From NCBI RefSeq assembly GCF_000499785.1, contig NZ_HG726023.1, positions 326,532 to 390,531 on the forward strand: a stretch of 64,000 bases of DNA, read 5' to 3'. Within the stretch, counting starts at the first letter, position 1; each line of letters starts with the position of its first letter. The notes under the pieces were generated by a model. That model was given only the letters and a program-made list of their open reading frames with translations, was not told the DNA's origin and ran no database searches. Positions 26,875-34,769 of the stretch are shown in pieces. The position numbers were made by a program, and so were the translations under genes. The DNA comes from Bacteroides neonati (GTDB lineage: Bacteria; Bacteroidota; Bacteroidia; Bacteroidales; Bacteroidaceae).

Positions 26875-28177
26875 TGTCCCATTAAAATTGGGACGAATTA
26901 AAAATTAAATAAACTTGACCCATTGGGTCCGAATCGCTCTTTGTCATTTTGAAATTTAGTATTATCAAAAGAGGTCTTTCAGGTGAGTTTTATCGGCCAA
27001 TGAGATGCTCAGTATTTGTAGCACTTCGTATGTACTTCTGTCCAGTTGCATATCGTGCTGAATGATTGCCACTAAACAGTAAGTGCATATTGCAGCATAT
27101 ATCTGTATTCGAACAGCATTCTCTGTAGTACCCTAAAATCTTTTGATTTTAAGATGCTGCTTGAGCCATTTGAAAAACATCTCTACCTGCCAGCGGTTTT
27201 TATAAAGTTCGGCAACTTGAAGTGCAGATATATGCGTGGCATTGGTTATGAATGTAAATTCTCTTTCTTGTTCTTCATCCCAATATTTGACCAGTCTAAG
27301 TGGCTCCGGATAATATTGTTTAGGATAGAATCCAGTCAGAAGTACACTTACGTCTGAAAGCACATTCTTAGGGAGCCTACGTTTCCATTGAATAGATTTG
27401 TATTGAAGGTTCTTTTTTTGCTCTGACAACGAAGTAGGCTTCAATCTGATGAATCTTATGTAGCATCTTGAAGTTGTTATAACCGCGGTCAAGATATAAT
27501 AAGAGTCTGGTTCATAAGGAATTTCATTCATTGCTTTAGAATCGTGTACGGATGCTTCCGTGATATGAAAGAATGCAGGGATCTGTGTTTCTACATCATA
27601 TAATGTATGCACTTTGATACCACCTTTCTTCTTGCGGAATTTAGCCCACCAAAAGACTGAAAGACACAGGTCAATAGTTGTCGAATCAAAAGCATAAACG
27701 TTGCCACTAAGTTTGAAAATATGATTAACACGCTTTTGTCGTGCTTCGCTAACTAGGTAGTAAGCGTGTTCTTCAAAGATATGATCGTTTCTATCTTGAT
27801 GTGCTCGTGCCAGCGATGATTTTGATACGTTTTTACCCATTCCTAAATGATAACATTTGGAATGATGAGCTTCAAGAGCAACTATCAAATCTCTCAGACT
27901 TTCACGATTAGAAAGTTGATCGAACATCAAAGCAAGTGGTTGATTCCAGCAAGTGAAATGCTTTATATAGCGATTCCCGCGATACTTGTCGACAATACGT
28001 CGAAACTTATCCTCGTTCAAGAATAAGATTAATTGGGAAAGCACATATTTCTCTTTATTCATTGCAGTCTTTTATTGGGCTGCAAAGGTGTAAGTTGAAA
28101 ACGTCGCGCTTTAAAAATCTGTGTAACTAACTAAATTTCAAATATTTCAAAGAACTATTTTAGGTTTTAATGGGACA
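26875..28177 (-). mobile_element. decayed IS4-family insertion sequence
   Basis: Bounded by perfect 13-bp terminal inverted repeats TGTCCCATTAAAA (26875-26887) and TTTTAATGGGACA (28165-28177). It contains one transposase gene, now a pseudogene. No clear target-site duplication is seen. It lies between the mobilization genes and the cargo operon. Confidence 0.85.
26965..28062 (-). pseudogene. IS4-family transposase, inactivated
   Basis: The complete gene would encode about 365 residues. The first Asp is present (VYAFDSTTIDL) and the C-terminal YREK-type signature is intact (YKNRWQVEMFFKWLKQHLKIK). Three lesions are visible. A single-base loss near 27490 shifts the frame just before DRGY, removing the second catalytic Asp. 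An extra A in the homopolymer at 27413-27419 restores the frame about 24 codons later. An in-frame TAG at 27133-27135 replaces the conserved Trp of RFWGTTENA, and the rest of the C-terminus remains readable to a TGA at 26965. Confidence 0.88.
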
Positions 28178-28200
28178 GTAATGTTAATGGGATATTAATG
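28167..28200 (+). repeat. tandem 17-bp repeat at the right IS end
   Basis: TTAATGGGACAGTAATG (28167-28183) is followed directly by TTAATGGGATATTAATG (28184-28200), 15 of 17 identical. The first copy includes the terminal inverted repeat of the IS. Confidence 0.6.
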
Positions 28201-28219
28201 ATTTTAAAACTTTATTGAT

Positions 28220-28543
28220 ATGAAAAAGACAATGAGTATTTTACTATTTATGGCATTATTCGCCGTAGTTAGCTCCTGCAAAGAAGATGAGATTATTTTG
28301 GAAAATTCTCAAGCAAATGAGATTTTGAGTAGATCAATCAATGATTTTTCGGATGTTTTATCTGATGAATACAAAAGCAAAATTCAATCCGACAAGGAGT
28401 TTATGCTTATCGACCAGATTATCTTCCGAGACTCTATGTATTTATTGAATTTGAGTGCAAATGAAGCAAAAGATCTGTGTATACCTGATAGTTTATATGC
28501 CTTTTACCTCCAGTTAGTAACCAATCTTAATAAAAATGAATAG
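28220..28543 (+). CDS. cargo lipoprotein 1 (unknown)
   Basis: 107 residues with a clear lipoprotein signal (MKKTMSILLFMALFAVVSSC, Cys20 with lipobox VSSC), then an acidic helical mature part of 87 residues (QANEILSRSINDFSDVLSDEY; LIDQIIFRDSMYLLNLSANEAKD). No family recognised. First of three AT-rich cargo genes; its stop overlaps the next start by eight bases, so translation is coupled. It is encoded immediately after the IS, which probably separates it from its original promoter. Confidence 0.8.
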   Translation: MKKTMSILLFMALFAVVSSCKEDEIILENSQANEILSRSINDFSDVLSDEYKSKIQSDKEFMLIDQIIFRDSMYLLNLSANEAKDLCIPDSLYAFYLQLVTNLNKNE

Positions 28544-29222
28544 AATCAAAACATATTCTTTATATGGTATCGCAATCTTATTTGTTTTAACAAGTTGCAA
28601 AAAAGACCTCTTCGAGATACTATTTCCTAAAAATAAAAGTTTTGTGGAATGTATGGTTAATGGCGAAAGAGCTTATGGCGAAGGACTAAGAGGTCCTTTT
28701 GAGCCATACGTCAACTTTCACATGAATTATTATTACAACAAGAAGGATACTTTTACTTTTAATATAGAAAAGTATATTTTTCTTGAGGATAACAAACGTT
28801 ATTTAATTAGCCTTTCTGTTTGTCGAAAATCCTTACCAGCTATCGGTGAAAAAATGTATTTTAGTAAAAATGTATATTCCAATAAAGATTATATGTTTGA
28901 AGATAACAGCTTTATCGCAGCCATCGAATCTTACCCTTATTTATATGAATGTACGGATACCTTAAAGCTTCCTGAATCAATAAGAAAAAAAAGACTTTCG
29001 ATAAGGACAACGAAGGCCACTGATGGTTACATAGAGTTCACAAAATTAGATATAGTGAATGGCCATATATACGGAAAATTTGAATTTGCAGCTGAAGCAA
29101 CCAGTGAAATTATTGACGGAGTTATTATAGCGAGCTCTGTAAAGCAAGGACATTTTGAAGGATATCACTTGGAGTGTGACAAAACCTTTTATCAGGCTGG
29201 ACTTCCTGAAATAATTTTCTAG
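28536..29222 (+). CDS. cargo lipoprotein 2 (unknown)
   Basis: 228 residues with a lipoprotein signal (Cys21, LTSCKK). The mature part is beta-rich, with the pattern GYIEFTKLDIVNGHIYGKFEFAA followed by VKQGHFEGY. That resembles the small-molecule or glycan-associated lipoproteins common in Bacteroidetes, but no specific family is claimed. Coupled to the preceding gene and 28 bases from the large hydrolase gene, implying a joint function at the outer membrane or in the periplasm. Confidence 0.78.
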   Translation: MNRIKTYSLYGIAILFVLTSCKKDLFEILFPKNKSFVECMVNGERAYGEGLRGPFEPYVNFHMNYYYNKKDTFTFNIEKYIFLEDNKRYLISLSVCRKSLPAIGEKMYFSKNVYSNKDYMFEDNSFIAAIESYPYLYECTDTLKLPESIRKKRLSIRTTKATDGYIEFTKLDIVNGHIYGKFEFAAEATSEIIDGVIIASSVKQGHFEGYHLECDKTFYQAGLPEIIF

Positions 29223-29250
29223 AACATCAACATCTTAAGAAGCTACCATT

Positions 29251-32200
29251 ATGAGAAAAACTTTGCTTATTTTATTCTGTCTGATTGCAATATCAGCATT
29301 TTCACAACAGGTTGAAGATAATTCTGATATTAGAAATTGGCTGGACAAAACGTTTAATAATATTGATAAGAAAAAAATTCCGCACGGCATTCTAAGAGAC
29401 TATGCTTTCGAGCTAGCCGATTTAGATATGTATAATGGAAGAGAACTAAATGATAGTAACTACGTTAATAGGATAGCGTTTGAAAATATATTGAGAACGA
29501 TACGCTCTGGTACTGTTGGCACAAAATCTTTTGATGCAAATATTATTTTGGCAAATCAATACTCACGCTCTGCACCCGGCAAAGGTGTCATAGGAGTTGC
29601 TTTGTATCAATACTCACAAATTCGTGCAGATGCTCTTTCTAATAAACTTATTAGATACGAAAATAATCAGGTTTTTGATAACAATATAAACGGTGTATGG
29701 CAGAATCCGTATCAATCAAATTATACTTTTGGATTCTCAGCACAAGACAGCCTTTTGTATGGTAATTCAATTCACTATACCTTCTCTGCTGATCTTTGGA
29801 AGAGCAATGTCATAACAAGTAGCATGGCATTTGATGCTGGCGATGGTAGAGGCTACCAGGAGATCTCAATTGGGGGTAGTTTGTTGGTCACTTATGCGCA
29901 AGGTGGCATTAAACATTTAAGAATGAGAATACGGCTGCAAAATGGGACTTACTTATACTCCCACAGTCTTGCAAAAGTAATTGCAGATGATGTAATCACG
30001 AGAGCTGAAGCTTCATGGATACTACCGGACAAGACAGAAGATATAACCGCCTCTACCTCATATGATGGTGTATTTGCTAAAGGAAGAATTTCTTATTTGT
30101 ATTCTACTAATAGCCCTAATAAACTAACTAAACCACTTATCGTAATGGAAGGGTTTGACCCATTGGAGTTCGCACCAGAGGATAAACAAGCCTATTTATA
30201 TGATAAGAAATACGGAAATACTAACCTGAATTTCTTTATAAATTCTTTGAGACGTAGCGGCTATGCTTACAATAAATTGAGAGCTGAATATGACATAATT
30301 TATATTGACATGTTTGAATGCAAAGATTACATACAGGCAAACGCCAATTTATTAAAAACTGTGATAGAAAAAATCAATCAAGAGAAACTCGCAAACGGAT
30401 CTACAGAAAAAAACATACTAATAGGACAAAGCATGGGAGGGCTTATAGCAAGATATGCTTTAAAGAAAATGGAGAATGAAAACCGTATACACGATGTTTC
30501 TTTACTTATTTGCCATGATACTCCACACCTTGGAGCAAATGTACCATTAGGCGTGTTGTATGGTTTATATGGTTTACAAAGCTTTCTTCATAATAAAGTG
30601 CTTATTGACCTTATCGCAGATACAGGAGATATAAATAATAAAATTCTTCCAGTATTACGGAGCAATGCAGCTAAACAGATGCTAATAAATTATATTGATA
30701 GATATGGGAATTTAGATAATTCGGTGCATAATACATGGCAAAAAGAGCTTTCTATGCTTGGGTATCCACAAGGAGATAATGGCTACAAAATGAGAACTAT
30801 AAGCATTAGTAATGGACAGACAGCGGTTACTAGAACAAGTGATTCTTTCCTCTTCGTCGATGGGAGTATATCTACGAAATTTTTAGGCGATTTTGTTTTG
30901 AATCTGTTTGGAGCACAATACCCCGTGCAAAGTACAATAGGTACATTTTCACAAGATTGGATAGTGTTTTCATTGGGCCTTTTACCAGGAAGTGACAAAA
31001 TCTCAGTTCACTTTGAGATGAATCCAGGATATAACAATAACACCATAGCGGACATGTATTTTAGATATACGAAGAAGTTTATGTGGATAGCCAACATGCG
31101 GAGAACTATTTTCTCATATAAAAAAACATGGCCTAGCCCAATGCTGACATACGATCTTATGCCAGGCTCGTACTACTCCTATGGTAAAGCGCGAAACTCA
31201 GTAGAGAACTCTGAGGATTCTGCGAAATGGTTTAAACCTTTCTTGAAGTATAATCTGAAAATTTCATCTACAGATAAGATTATGTTTATACCTACTGCAA
31301 GCTCTTTGGATATTGGTGAAGGTAAAGTTCCTCTTACAAAAGAGGATTATAATAAAAAGTACTTAATGGATATTCCACCATTAGCACCCAAGCACACACC
31401 GTTTGATGCATTTTATATAACTAACGGTTCAACTATGCATATCTCTTTTGACTATGATATGCTAAATTGGATGATAGAACAAATGAAAACTATGGCCGAT
31501 GGCCCGGCAATTGGCTTTACCGGTAGCCAATATACCATACGAAATAATACGGATAATTATTCTGTATCCTGGAGTTCTTCTGATGAGTCAGTTGCGACAA
31601 TAAATAATTCGGGAGTACTAAATGTTAAGAAGCATGGCTATATTACACTCACAGCGACATGTACCAAAAATAATATTGAGAACAAGTTTCACAAACAAAT
31701 TATGACAAAATTTCCATCATTTGTTCTTGATAGAGAAATAAACGGAAATTATATAGTTAAAGCACGGTGTATTGACCTAGGGGCAGCTCCCTACCTTAAA
31801 TATATAAAATATGAATGGGCTCAAAAAAGTGCAAATAGTCAAAGTGGAACTCTTTATTGGGACGAAAGTTTGACACCTGATTATACAGTTGGTAGTCAAA
31901 GAATCACCAATAAACTCTCTGTTTATATGAGACCTGTTAGCACAGAAGACATGAAAGGTGACCCCATATTTATAAGCTTTGATGCAACATTTCCGCTTAG
32001 TATTGAACCTTACAATTCTATTGTTGAATTAAATAAAAACTCATATCTTGACGACGAATTTATTGAGGTCTTCCCGAATCCAAATTACTTAAACAAAGAT
32101 GATTTAATGAAAAATGAGGAGTTCAAAATAGAAAAAGTCGCTTCATCAGTAGGGAGTACTCAATCGAGGCGATGGGTAGTCGTAGGTCCACCTTCTATTA

Positions 32201-32382
32201 ACTTCCGCCTTTATCTTAAAGATCTTTTTGGAGAACGTGAGTTAAGAAGTTGGTATAGTAGTGGCTTTCAAGGTCAGCATCCAGGTGAATTAACAAGAAT
32301 AATTTGGATGTATAATAAACATAATCGCTTAGTACATCGTACCGTGCTGAGGTTAAGGTATAATAGCGGGTATTCCTGGTAA
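29251..32382 (+). CDS. large secreted alpha/beta hydrolase (lipase-like) cargo protein
   Basis: 1043 residues. Signal peptide at 1-19 (MRKTLLILFCLIAISAFSQ). Residues about 290-470 form an alpha/beta hydrolase resembling PGAP1/triacylglycerol lipases: LIVMEGFDP at 296, nucleophile elbow GQSMGG with Ser394, and the following CHDTPHLGANVP at 421-432. Around 754-812 is a bacterial Ig-like (Big_2) module (SWSSSDESVATINNSGVLNVKKHGYITLTATC). The C-terminal region carries VFPNP at 940-944 and ends without a known anchor. The catalytic His and Asp are not assigned. Codon use and AT content differ from the flanking core genes. Possibly a phospholipase or esterase acting outside the cell; substrate unknown. 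Confidence 0.8.
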   Translation: MRKTLLILFCLIAISAFSQQVEDNSDIRNWLDKTFNNIDKKKIPHGILRDYAFELADLDMYNGRELNDSNYVNRIAFENILRTIRSGTVGTKSFDANIILANQYSRSAPGKGVIGVALYQYSQIRADALSNKLIRYENNQVFDNNINGVWQNPYQSNYTFGFSAQDSLLYGNSIHYTFSADLWKSNVITSSMAFDAGDGRGYQEISIGGSLLVTYAQGGIKHLRMRIRLQNGTYLYSHSLAKVIADDVITRAEASWILPDKTEDITASTSYDGVFAKGRISYLYSTNSPNKLTKPLIVMEGFDPLEFAPEDKQAYLYDKKYGNTNLNFFINSLRRSGYAYNKLRAEYDIIYIDMFECKDYIQANANLLKTVIEKINQEKLANGSTEKNILIGQSMGGLIARYALKKMENENRIHDVSLLICHDTPHLGANVPLGVLYGLYGLQSFLHNKVLIDLIADTGDINNKILPVLRSNAAKQMLINYIDRYGNLDNSVHNTWQKELSMLGYPQGDNGYKMRTISISNGQTAVTRTSDSFLFVDGSISTKFLGDFVLNLFGAQYPVQSTIGTFSQDWIVFSLGLLPGSDKISVHFEMNPGYNNNTIADMYFRYTKKFMWIANMRRTIFSYKKTWPSPMLTYDLMPGSYYSYGKARNSVENSEDSAKWFKPFLKYNLKISSTDKIMFIPTASSLDIGEGKVPLTKEDYNKKYLMDIPPLAPKHTPFDAFYITNGSTMHISFDYDMLNWMIEQMKTMADGPAIGFTGSQYTIRNNTDNYSVSWSSSDESVATINNSGVLNVKKHGYITLTATCTKNNIENKFHKQIMTKFPSFVLDREINGNYIVKARCIDLGAAPYLKYIKYEWAQKSANSQSGTLYWDESLTPDYTVGSQRITNKLSVYMRPVSTEDMKGDPIFISFDATFPLSIEPYNSIVELNKNSYLDDEFIEVFPNPNYLNKDDLMKNEEFKIEKVASSVGSTQSRRWVVVGPPSINFRLYLKDLFGERELRSWYSSGFQGQHPGELTRIIWMYNKHNRLVHRTVLRLRYNSGYSW

Positions 32383-32917
32383 TCGGAACTATCAAGAACA
32401 GATCCATCAAAAAGAATATGGGAATTTTATCCTTCACCCTTTTTTAGGAGATAGGTATTTCTCTTTCCCATTGCATAATCCTTTTAATTTATTCCCGTGA
32501 TATCTTTCTTCCAGTAGCTGTTCGAGCGGAAAAGAATCACGGGAATTCACATAGGCAACCGGAACGATTAGGAGCAGATCTATGCAAGGCGAATACGGGG
32601 CTATACTTTATAATTGTAACCTTAATTACAAAAAAAATGAATATAAGACAATTAAAACAAACACATACAATCGTTTAGGAATAATTTAGGATAAACAGAA
32701 TCAATCAAATCTCATCTCCCAACTAAAAAAAATGAAACGAATGTTTTGCGGAATTGGCAGGTTCATTGAACGGGCTGGCGTTTTTCAACAAAATTAAAAA
32801 GAGCCACTAGGATCAGATTATGGTAATATCCCAATATTACAAGTTTAGTTTATCTTTTTGTTTATATAATCAAAACGAACTAAACCTATTGCTGTTTTTG
32901 GGTAGTTAAGAAAGGTG

Positions 32918-32956
32918 CTGGCAAAAAGAAAAATAGTTTGTTTTTCTTTTTGCCAG
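32918..32956. terminator. strong hairpin near the right end, terminator-like
   Basis: Perfect 16-bp arms CTGGCAAAAAGAAAAA / TTTTTCTTTTTGCCAG with a seven-base loop. The inner A/T-rich base pairs make it an unusual terminator. It would insulate the element from the flanking host gene. Confidence 0.5.
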
Positions 32957-33015
32957 TATTCTGCTTTTTTGTTACTTTTGTTTCTGACTTCCATCACAAA
33001 CTATTTTTCTCGTTT

Positions 33016-33036
33016 TTTTGTTACCATTTTGTTACT
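33016..33036 (+). repeat. integrase arm-type repeat, right end
   Basis: Same 21-bp block as at 19407-19427 with one mismatch. A further TTTTGTTAC copy is at 32967-32975. Confidence 0.65.
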
Positions 33037-33095
33037 TGATTGTGCCTGATATATATGTATATATTTGATAGTTAGCTGTATGTGTGTTTTTATGT

Positions 33096-33164
33096 ATACT
33101 CTGTGGCAGAATATAATCAATAGCTGGCAACTCTGGAAGAAGAGAAAGAGTGAGGCGAAGTAGT
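33096..33164 (+). pseudogene. displaced original 3' end of the BASS transporter gene (contains attR core)
   Basis: Reads in one frame as YTLWQNIINSWQLWKKRKSEAK and stop, matching the last codons of the gene at 19241-19312 but with many synonymous differences. It has no start and lies against the right junction, so it is the stranded host end. Presence of the core 10-mer at 33102-33111 marks attR. Confidence 0.85.
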
Positions 33165-33237
33165 AATCGCATAAACTCCAGCTAAGCATTGATGGATTTT
33201 ATGTGATTGGTTACGCCGATAACTAAAGGAATTTTTG

Positions 33238-33245
33238 TACATTTG
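33238..33245 (+). promoter_or_regulatory. -7 element of the VOC gene
   Basis: TACATTTG (TAnnTTTG), 47 bases before the ATG. Confidence 0.6.
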
Positions 33246-33292
33246 AAACAATTACAGCTACTCATCAAATTTTTAATTAAAAACAGAATCGT

Positions 33293-33688
33293 ATGAAATT
33301 TAGCAATGTACGGATTTTAGTCAAAGACTATCGCAAATGTTTTGAGTTCTATACCCATCAACTGGGATTGGAAGCTGCGTGGGATGTGGGAGAGTGTTAT
33401 GCTAGTTTTAAAGTAGCAGATGGGATAGAGGGATTCGCCATATTCACGTCTGATCTGATGGCGCCGGTTGTTGGAAATACAGATAAAATGCAGCCCATTG
33501 GCCTTCGTGAGAAATCGATGATTTCTTTTGAAGTCGATAATGTGGACGAAAGCTATAAAAAATTATCAGCTAAAGGACTTAAGTTTATCAATGAACCCAT
33601 GGATATGCCCGATTGGGGAATGCGTGTGGTTCACTTGTACGATCCGGAAGAGAATTTGATAGAGTTATTTACACCGCTAGCTACATAA
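33293..33688 (+). CDS. VOC-superfamily (glyoxalase/bleomycin resistance-like) protein
   Basis: 131 residues with the paired beta-alpha-beta-beta-beta modules of the vicinal oxygen chelate fold: MKFSNVRILVKDYRKCFEFYTHQLGL in the first half and MISFEVDNVDESYKKLSAKGLKF, then VVHLYDPEENLIELFTP in the second, whose Glu is a typical metal ligand. Function may be isomerase, dioxygenase or drug binding, and cannot be assigned from sequence. It is the first host gene to the right of the element. Confidence 0.88.
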   Translation: MKFSNVRILVKDYRKCFEFYTHQLGLEAAWDVGECYASFKVADGIEGFAIFTSDLMAPVVGNTDKMQPIGLREKSMISFEVDNVDESYKKLSAKGLKFINEPMDMPDWGMRVVHLYDPEENLIELFTPLAT

Positions 33689-33977
33689 GGATATTTAAAA
33701 AATATTATTCTGGCAAGTGCACGCAAATGATTGTTGGAGTCGGAGGTGTTACGGAAAATTCAATGGGTGAAATTGGTAAATACACAAGTATCACTATCGT
33801 GTTGAGTCAATTATTTAACAAAAAACGGTTTTGATAAAAAGTGGAAAATGATGATTGGTTTAAAGTTGTAATACTTTATAATTTACTGTAAATCAATTAT
33901 TTAAATGTGTTTTTAAAGCATTCGATCTTTCTCGTTTTCTTTGTTTACAAAACTAGTATATTAACAGAGCGTTAAAG

Positions 33978-34027
33978 ACGTACTCTTGGTGTCAATGAAT
34001 ACGTATTCGTTGACACCAAAAGTACGT
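33978..34027. promoter_or_regulatory. 50-bp near-perfect palindrome, candidate operator
   Basis: Arms of 25 bases centred on ACGT between 34002 and 34003, with 23 of 25 positions complementary (mismatches at 33985/34020 and 33996/34009). The inner part is GAATACGTATTC, the outer part ACGTACT / AGTACGT. It abuts the -7 element of the following gene. Confidence 0.7.
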
Positions 34028-34034
34028 ACTTTTG
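34027..34034 (+). promoter_or_regulatory. -7 element of the HD-domain gene
   Basis: TACTTTTG (TAnnTTTG). The -33 region falls inside the palindrome 33978-34027, so a protein bound there would block RNA polymerase. Confidence 0.55.
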
Positions 34035-34137
34035 TGCAGTAGGAAAAATGGATTATTTGTACATTAACTTCGATCAATAGATATTTTTTAGTAATATTGC
34101 ACGGAAATAATCATTTAGTAATTACCTAAAGCAGTGA

Positions 34138-34680
34138 ATGAAGATGAATCCTGTTGAACTGATCTCGACCTATTATCCGGAAGAGAATGAACGTAAGCAT
34201 ATCTTGTTGAAACATAGTGAATCGGTAGCCCAAAAAGCGATTTCGATTGCCGACCATCATCCCGAACTAAAATTGGACACAACGTTTCTGTATGAAGCTT
34301 CGATGCTCCATGACATTGGTATCTTTCTGACCAATGCACACGGCATTTATTGTATGGGTACGCATCCCTATATCTGTCATGGTTATCTGGGTGGTGAGTT
34401 GGTGAAACGTGCCGGCCTCCCTCGGCATGCATTGGTTTGCGAACGCCATACGGGAGCGGGAATTTCTTTGCAACAGATTATAGAACAAAACCTCCCCATC
34501 CCACACCGCGAGATGATTCCTGTAAGTCTTGAAGAACAAGTAATCTGTTTTGCCGATAAATTCTTTTCTAAAAGTCATCTCGATCGGGAGAAGACGCCCG
34601 AAGCAGCTCGAAAAAGTATCTCTAAATATGGAGAAGAGGGTCTTGAGCGGTTTGACAGATGGTGTGAGCTCTTTTTATAG
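34138..34680 (+). CDS. HD-domain phosphohydrolase
   Basis: 180 residues. HD-superfamily metal ligands are visible as His25 (KHSESVAQKA) and the HD pair in SMLHDIGIF, with further His residues in THPYICHGYLGGEL and a late Asp in ICFADKFFS. Such proteins hydrolyse phosphomonoesters or nucleotides; the substrate is unknown. The long leader (about 100 bases) and the palindrome suggest regulated expression. Start at 34138; an in-frame ATG two codons later is equally possible. Confidence 0.85.
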   Translation: MKMNPVELISTYYPEENERKHILLKHSESVAQKAISIADHHPELKLDTTFLYEASMLHDIGIFLTNAHGIYCMGTHPYICHGYLGGELVKRAGLPRHALVCERHTGAGISLQQIIEQNLPIPHREMIPVSLEEQVICFADKFFSKSHLDREKTPEAARKSISKYGEEGLERFDRWCELFL

Positions 34681-34735
34681 CACCTAAAAAATAATTAAAA
34701 ATAAAGATTCGCACGTATTATTGGTGAAGATTGTG

Positions 34736-34743
34736 TACTTTTG
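34736..34743 (+). promoter_or_regulatory. -7 element of the lptD-like gene
   Basis: TACTTTTG (TAnnTTTG), 26 bases before the ATG. Confidence 0.6.
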
Positions 34744-34769
34744 CTCCTTCTAGCGTAAACTATTAGTTA

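Larger units (their letters stand above)
26327..26964. other. gene-free region between the mobilization genes and the IS4 remnant
   Basis: About 640 bp without a supportable gene. It holds a perfect -7 element TATCTTTG (26672-26679), followed by a segment with inverted repeats, notably GAACTTGGT / ACCAAGTTC (26780-26788 and 26806-26814). The left end of the IS is at 26875. The promoter points to the cargo operon that now lies beyond the IS. Confidence 0.6.
19248..33111. mobile_element. mobilizable integrative element inserted in the BASS transporter gene
   Basis: About 13.9 kb bounded by the shared 10-mer TGTGGCAGAA at 19248-19257 and 33102-33111. It contains tyrosine integrase, an unknown protein, helix-turn-helix protein, RepA-like ATPase, primase, MobC-like protein, relaxase and a membrane protein, then an IS4 remnant and a three-gene secreted cargo operon. 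There is no set of conjugation (tra) genes, so it should depend on a helper element for transfer. Integrase-arm-like TTTTGTTAC repeats lie just inside both ends. The exact crossover base within the 10-mer is not resolvable. Confidence 0.85.
32383..33290. other. gene-free right end of the element and host flank
   Basis: About 900 bp without a supportable gene. Contents in order: an 11-bp inverted repeat ATTCCCGTGAT / ATCACGGGAAT (32491-32501, 32536-32546); a strong hairpin (32918-32956); integrase arm-type repeats (32967-33036); the right junction (33102); the displaced transporter tail; and the promoter of the VOC gene. Confidence 0.7.
33689..34137. other. intergenic region with a large palindrome
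   Basis: About 450 bp between the VOC and HD-domain genes. I see no gene. Its main content is the 50-bp palindrome at 33978-34027 and the promoter that follows it. Confidence 0.7.

Noticed and set aside
33613..33834. A 73-codon open frame after the VOC gene
   Set aside because: It overlaps the VOC gene end in another frame and has no recognisable features or ribosome-binding context.
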